NCBI GenBank assembly: GCA_913043155.1
Contig: CAJWLY010000037.1
Location: 1-10,267 of the forward strand
Source: an uncultured Nitrospinaceae bacterium
GTDB taxonomy: Bacteria; Nitrospinota; Nitrospinia; Nitrospinales; VA-1
Direction: 5' to 3'
Length of the DNA: 10,267 bases
Position numbers and translations under genes: made by a program
Part shown: positions 6,618 through 10,267 of the stretch, piece after piece
Numbering within the stretch: the first letter of the stretch is position 1
How the letters are laid out: every line of letters starts with the position of its first letter
Notes under the pieces: model-generated
The model's database searches: none
Seen by the model: only the letters and a program-made list of their open reading frames with translations
Told to the model about the DNA's origin: nothing

Positions 6618-7864
6618 TGCAGGAAGACGGTAATCCCTGTCAGATTCACGTTCATATCTCAGGTGTCGATCGTCCTGGCATCCTCGCCGAAGCGCTGGAG
6701 TCAGTCGTGCGGTTCCACTGGGACGTGTTGGACATCAAACAGTTTGTTTTTAACGGGCTCCTCAACCTTTCTCTTCTATTGGGTGGGAAGGATAGTGACT
6801 CCATTTCTACGCTGGAGCAGGCACTCGATGTCTGGGCGAGGAAAACGAATGTCACGGTGCGTACGCTTCCCTGGGAGAGTGCCCTACGTCCGGAAGTTCC
6901 CTATCGGTACCGGTCAGTCGTCACCCTTCTCGGGCCCAATCTGTCGTCCAGGGTATTTCTTGAACTTACACAAACATTTGCCAGGCGCGACATTAATATC
7001 CTGCGTATCGAACAGCTCGACTACGGTAACCATCATGTGATTGAAATTGTCATCGGGAGCCGCGAAGCGCACTCGACGGTGGATGTGCTCAACGCGCTGG
7101 TTCATTTCAAGGAAAACCACCTGGTCGATATTGCGGTGCAGGAAGATACGATGTTCCGCAGAAACAAACGTCTCATCGTATTCGATGCTGATATGACTTT
7201 TTTGCAATGCGAGGTCATCGATGAGCTCGGCAAATTGGCCAATGTGGGTGAGCGTATGGAAGAGATCACCCGACGTGCTATGGGTGGGGAACTCGACTTC
7301 ACCGCGGCCCTTAGAAACCGGGTAAAACTCCTTGCAGGGCTTCCCGTCGCCAAGCTTGAAGCGTTATACGAGCGTATTCCGATCACCCCTGGGGCGGAAG
7401 ATCTCGTGCGCATCCTCCAGCACTTGGGCTACCGTATTGGAATCGTGAGCGGTGGGTTTCAGTTTTTCATCGATCGGATCAGGAAGAAATATGGATTCGA
7501 CTACGGGATTGCTAACCATCTCGGAGTCAAAGATGGCAAGCTGACGGGGGAGGTGGAAGGGGAGATTGTAGACGCCAAGGCCAAAGAGGACATCCTAGTG
7601 TCCCTTGCCGAACGGGAGGGGTTTTCGCTCAAGCAGGTAGTGGCGGTAGGCGATGGAGCCAATGATATCCACATGCTTGCGCGGGCCGGACTCGGTATAG
7701 CGTTCAATGGCAAACCCATTGTGGAGCGCCACGCCAACGCCGGAATCAGCCAGCATAATTTAGAATTAATACTTTATTTTTTGGGTATTAATGGCAGTGA
7801 ACTTAATGAATTACATGAGATATCCAAGACGGTTCCTGGCCCGCATTGGAAAGCCTCGTCTTAA
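6617..7864 (+). CDS. serB: Phosphoserine phosphatase with two N-terminal ACT domains
   Basis: Hydrolyses O-phosphoserine to serine, the last step of the phosphorylated serine pathway, in the cytoplasm. From the ATG at 6617 the protein is 415 residues. Two ACT-type domains (about 8-80, with HISGVDRPGILAEAL, and about 97-172) precede the HAD catalytic domain (about 185-390), like the two-ACT SerB2 of mycobacteria. HAD motifs: D190 and D192 in FDADMTFLQCEVIDE, S278 in IVSGGF, K323 in IVDAKAKEDIL, and VGDGANDIHML with D346 and D350. Motif I reads D-A-D-M-T where most SerB have D-x-D-S-T. The ACT domains suggest amino-acid feedback, probably by serine; that is inferred from the family. AAGG at 6607-6610 is a suitable ribosome binding site. 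An in-frame TTG at 6590 would add nine residues but is less likely. Likely in an operon with the LRR gene and the HAD gene. Confidence 0.95.
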   Translation: MQEDGNPCQIHVHISGVDRPGILAEALESVVRFHWDVLDIKQFVFNGLLNLSLLLGGKDSDSISTLEQALDVWARKTNVTVRTLPWESALRPEVPYRYRSVVTLLGPNLSSRVFLELTQTFARRDINILRIEQLDYGNHHVIEIVIGSREAHSTVDVLNALVHFKENHLVDIAVQEDTMFRRNKRLIVFDADMTFLQCEVIDELGKLANVGERMEEITRRAMGGELDFTAALRNRVKLLAGLPVAKLEALYERIPITPGAEDLVRILQHLGYRIGIVSGGFQFFIDRIRKKYGFDYGIANHLGVKDGKLTGEVEGEIVDAKAKEDILVSLAEREGFSLKQVVAVGDGANDIHMLARAGLGIAFNGKPIVERHANAGISQHNLELILYFLGINGSELNELHEISKTVPGPHWKASS

Positions 7865-7903
7865 ATTTTAGCACGTTATGTTGTTTCTGATAGCCTATCT
7901 CCT

Positions 7904-8632
7904 ATGAGTTTTCCTTATAAGGCGGTATTGTTTGACTGGGCTTACACGCTAGTGGACCTGGTCGATGAAGACGACCGCGCTGCGTTCGTTCGTTTGGCAG
8001 ATTTTCTGCACGGTAGGGGAGTGGATCTGCCCGATTTTGAAACCTTGTTTGCGACCTATCAGGACTTGTTTTACGGGTTGATCGATGAATCGCGCCGAAC
8101 GCACCGGGAAGCTTGTTTTGAAACGGTATTGAAGTATCTTTTTTTTTACTACGGTATCAAGCTAGAAGGCCGCGCTTCATGGAAGGAAACCCTAGTGGCC
8201 TACTATGAAGTCATTCACAGGGTCCGCACAGTCTATCCTGACGTGGTTTACACTTTGGAGTCGATGCAGGAGGTCGGAGTTCGCATGGGTGTGGTTTCCA
8301 ACACGACCAATCCGAAATTCATCAAGGATGAAGAACGCCACCGTACCCGACTGGATCGCTTTTTTGAGTTTGCCCTGTATTCTTCCGATATGCCTTATCG
8401 CAAACCACATCCAAGTATATTCCGTGCAGCTGTGGAACGGTTGGAATTAGATGTTAGGGACATTCTTTTTGTCGGCGATCATTTAAAAATGGACATTGCT
8501 GGGGCACAGGCAGTGGGAATGTCTGCCGCTTGGCTTAATCGTAGCGGAAGCGCTTTGACCGACAGTGTAAACCCTGACTATCAACTGACCAGTTTGTCCG
8601 ACCTATTGCAGATCACACCTTTCAAGGTTTAA
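7904..8632 (+). CDS. HAD-superfamily hydrolase lacking the second motif I aspartate
   Basis: A 242-residue HAD-fold protein with a helical cap inserted after motif I (about 20-110). Motif I is LFDWAYTLVD: D11 is the nucleophile, but the usual second Asp, which acts as general acid/base in phosphatases, is A13. Motif II is VVSNTTN (S132), motif III RKPHPSIF (K167), and motif IV FVGDHLKMDIAGAQAVGM (D192, D197), so the other catalytic positions are kept. Loss of the second Asp is known in phosphonoacetaldehyde hydrolase (DWAGT) and in 2-haloacid dehalogenases (DxYGT), so the reaction may not be ordinary phosphate-ester hydrolysis. I see no clear counterpart of the PhnX Schiff-base lysine region and do not assign that function. 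No Shine-Dalgarno precedes the ATG. It starts 39 bases after serB and ends 8 bases before rsmE, so it is probably in the same operon. Confidence 0.9.
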   Translation: MSFPYKAVLFDWAYTLVDLVDEDDRAAFVRLADFLHGRGVDLPDFETLFATYQDLFYGLIDESRRTHREACFETVLKYLFFYYGIKLEGRASWKETLVAYYEVIHRVRTVYPDVVYTLESMQEVGVRMGVVSNTTNPKFIKDEERHRTRLDRFFEFALYSSDMPYRKPHPSIFRAAVERLELDVRDILFVGDHLKMDIAGAQAVGMSAAWLNRSGSALTDSVNPDYQLTSLSDLLQITPFKV

Positions 8633-8640
8633 ACGAGACG

Positions 8641-9381
8641 ATGCATCGCTTTTTTACCTCGCCCGAAAATATCAGTGAGGGTGTGGTGACGCTTTGCGGG
8701 AGCGATGTGGCGCACATCCGAAACGTGCTCCGACTCAAAAGTGGGGATCGCGTGCAGGTTCTAGACGGGCGCGGTGGTTGTTTCGTTGTATCGCTCATTC
8801 GTGTGGGCCGCGAAAAGATCCAGGGCCGGATTGAATCGCGTGAGGACGCAAGGAATTACGAGTCGCCGCTCTTTATTCGTCTGGGACAGGCTCTGGTTAA
8901 GGGGGCCGGATATGATGGCATTGTGCGCCGAGCCGTGGAACTGGGTGTGGGGCATGTTGTTCCTGTGAAGTCCAGGCGTTGTATCGTGAAGTTCTCAAAA
9001 TCCGATATGGTCAGGAAAACTGAACGTTGGCAACGGATCGCACGCGAAGCGTCAAAACAGTGCGGGCGGGAGCGAGTTCCCGAGGTGGGACCGGCGGTGA
9101 TGTCAGTTGAAGCTTTTTGCGCCGCCAACCAAGACGCCGATCTCAGGCTCGCTTTTTGGGAAGAGGAACGTGCTACTCAAGTTAATGATATGCCGGTAGG
9201 TGGGAAACCCAGCTCAGCCGCAATATTGATTGGCCCTGAGGGTGGATTTGCTGCAAGCGAAATCAAAAGTGCGGAGAAGTACGGGTTTCAGCCCGTAAGC
9301 CTCGGTCCGCGTCTGCTACGGACCGATACTGCACCACTTGTTGCTCTTTCCATTCTTCAGTACCGCTGGGGAGATCTTTAG
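8641..9381 (+). CDS. rsmE: 16S rRNA (uracil1498-N3)-methyltransferase
   Basis: SAM-dependent enzyme of the SPOUT class that methylates N3 of U1498 in the 16S rRNA of the small subunit. At 246 residues it has typical length. An N-terminal PUA-like RNA-binding part (about 1-70, MHRFF, HIRNVLRLKSGDRVQVLDG) precedes the knotted catalytic domain. Family motifs are ALVKGAGYDGIVRRAVELGVG (84-104), RIAREASKQCGRERVPEV (132-149), ILIGPEGGF (195-203), and the knot motif LGPRLLRTDTAPLVAL (221-236), which binds SAM. Compared with the usual KG-x-R-x-E-W pattern this copy has KGAGYDG, a mild variation. It begins 8 bases after the HAD gene, with a GAG-type weak ribosome binding site, and is the last gene of the apparent operon; I see no strong terminator behind it. 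Confidence 0.96.
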   Translation: MHRFFTSPENISEGVVTLCGSDVAHIRNVLRLKSGDRVQVLDGRGGCFVVSLIRVGREKIQGRIESREDARNYESPLFIRLGQALVKGAGYDGIVRRAVELGVGHVVPVKSRRCIVKFSKSDMVRKTERWQRIAREASKQCGRERVPEVGPAVMSVEAFCAANQDADLRLAFWEEERATQVNDMPVGGKPSSAAILIGPEGGFAASEIKSAEKYGFQPVSLGPRLLRTDTAPLVALSILQYRWGDL

Positions 9382-9600
9382 GGAAAATTTCAGCAAGTAA
9401 CTGTGATAGAACAGCTGTGCATTTTTGGGTTGAGAATGACATGTTTAGCAACCAACTAGAATCGAGCTAGATTTGTGATTCCGCATCCCACAGTTTCATT
9501 TCCCGTTCTTGCCCCGCGGAAAGTCAGTGGTACTTTTTAGGTTTTCTCTTTTTACCATTGATGCTACGTTTCCGCTAAAATTTGCAAACGGATGGTCAAT

Positions 9601-10267
9601 ATGAACTACCAATGCAATCTGGATATTTTTGAGGGGCCGCTTGATCTCCTGCTCCACCTGATCAAGGAACAGAAGATGGATATCTATGATATCCCCGTTG
9701 CCGAGGTCACCAAACAGTATCTCGAGTATCTCGACCTCCTCAGCGAACTCAACCTAGAAATGGTTGGCGAATACTTGGTGATGGCGGCAGAGCTTACCAG
9801 AATAAAATCGAAAACACTGCTCCCGGCTCCGGAAACCGAGGAAGATGCCCTGGCCGCTGCGGGGGAGGATCCGCGCGCAGAACTCATCCGCCGCCTGCTC
9901 GAGTACAAACGTTACAAAGAAGCCGCCTTCGAGCTACGGCAGAAGGAATACGACCAGCAACAGCTCTTTTCCCGCAACGGCGAATTAGAGCTTGAAGATA
10001 GTGAGCAAGAACTCTTGATCGAAGCCAATGTGTTCGATCTGCTCACTGCTTTCCAGAAAGTCATCAAAGAAAAGTCGTTCAAGAAAGATTACGAAATCAA
10101 GATTACAACACTTTCCGTTTCCGATCGAATCAGTGGCATCCTTGAGATTTTGAATGCTTCCGAAAGTGCTACTTTCTATTCCCTGTTCACGGAGCTCAAC
10201 ACTAAACAGGAGATTATTGTGACTTTTCTCGCGATTCTGGAACTTATGCGGATGCAGCTCATTCGGT
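9601..10267 (+). CDS. scpA: Segregation and condensation protein A (cut by window edge)
   Basis: Kleisin subunit that links the SMC heads and, with ScpB, forms the bacterial condensin acting in chromosome compaction and segregation. The 222 codons present begin MNYQCNLDIFEGPLDLLLHL, close to B. subtilis ScpA, then DIYDIPVAEVTKQYLEYL, and the helical N-terminal SMC-neck-binding region continues with EYLVMAAELTRIKSKTLLP (57-75). The middle part (about 78-160) is acidic and variable. The C-terminal winged-helix domain starts near 170 (VSDRISGILEIL) and TKQEIIVTFLAILELMRM (201-218) matches its conserved helix; the last few dozen residues are outside the window. I prefer ATG 9601, with GGATGG (9590-9595) as ribosome binding site, over the in-frame ATG at 9592, which would add three residues. 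scpB would be expected next. Confidence 0.96.
   Translation, partial: MNYQCNLDIFEGPLDLLLHLIKEQKMDIYDIPVAEVTKQYLEYLDLLSELNLEMVGEYLVMAAELTRIKSKTLLPAPETEEDALAAAGEDPRAELIRRLLEYKRYKEAAFELRQKEYDQQQLFSRNGELELEDSEQELLIEANVFDLLTAFQKVIKEKSFKKDYEIKITTLSVSDRISGILEILNASESATFYSLFTELNTKQEIIVTFLAILELMRMQLIR

Noticed and set aside
2632..7886. The 12-mer GTTATGTTGTTT occurs at 2632-2643 and 7875-7886, each about ten bases after a stop codon (argS and serB).
   Set aside because: Exact 12-base matches are expected by chance at this window size, the flanks differ, and no further copy was noticed.
8139..8147. Run of nine T inside the HAD gene, considered as a phase-variation tract.
   Set aside because: The frame is intact and encodes Leu-Phe-Phe-Tyr within the helical cap. 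A metabolic HAD enzyme is not a typical phase-variable gene, and no comparison with other isolates is available.
9382..9600. The 219-base gap between rsmE and scpA was searched for a small RNA, tRNA, promoter and terminator.
   Set aside because: Only weak -35/-10 matches (TTGCCC at 9509, TAAAAT at 9576 without a properly spaced partner) and 4-5 base-pair stems were found; nothing supports a feature.

Overview
The window reads as an ordinary chromosomal stretch of a Gram-negative bacterium with moderate GC content. I see no transposase, phage gene, CRISPR array, rRNA or tRNA. A cell envelope with a periplasm is implied by a single-pass SPOR-domain protein and by an exported TPR/cupredoxin-like protein. 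The mix of argS beside a SPOR gene, a family 4 uracil-DNA glycosylase, a two-ACT-domain SerB and an exported copper-type domain reminds me of Nitrospinota or former Deltaproteobacteria. That placement is an impression only and needs a homology search.

Layout. At the left edge (1-394, minus) is the N-terminal third of a family 4 uracil-DNA glycosylase. Diverging from it, a small charged coiled-coil-like protein (561-875) has a good sigma70-type promoter. It is followed by argS (955-2622) and a membrane-anchored SPOR-domain protein (2775-3434). The argS-SPOR gap is filled by an unannotated 47-codon frame that ends in a GTGA overlap with the SPOR start. Converging on this block is a secreted TPR plus cupredoxin-like protein (3456-4838, minus) with a TTGACA promoter. 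A YheT-type alpha/beta hydrolase (4969-5952) diverges from it.

A second block follows a terminator-like hairpin: a small leucine-rich-repeat protein (about 6159-6617), serB (6617-7864), a HAD hydrolase lacking the second motif I aspartate (7904-8632), and rsmE (8641-9381). The spacing suggests one operon. A 219-base gap with no gene that I can support precedes scpA (9601 to the right edge, incomplete).

Most genes are housekeeping: tRNA charging, serine synthesis, 16S rRNA methylation, chromosome condensation, DNA repair and probably septal peptidoglycan binding. The most interesting spot is the LRR/serB junction. There an in-frame A AAA AAG heptamer, a five-base spacer and a hairpin lie just before a TAATG stop/start overlap, and the -1 frame is serB. 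This could be programmed frameshifting that makes an LRR-SerB fusion, or simply coupled translation through a hairpin that covers the serB ribosome binding site. I see no obvious wholly new multi-gene system.
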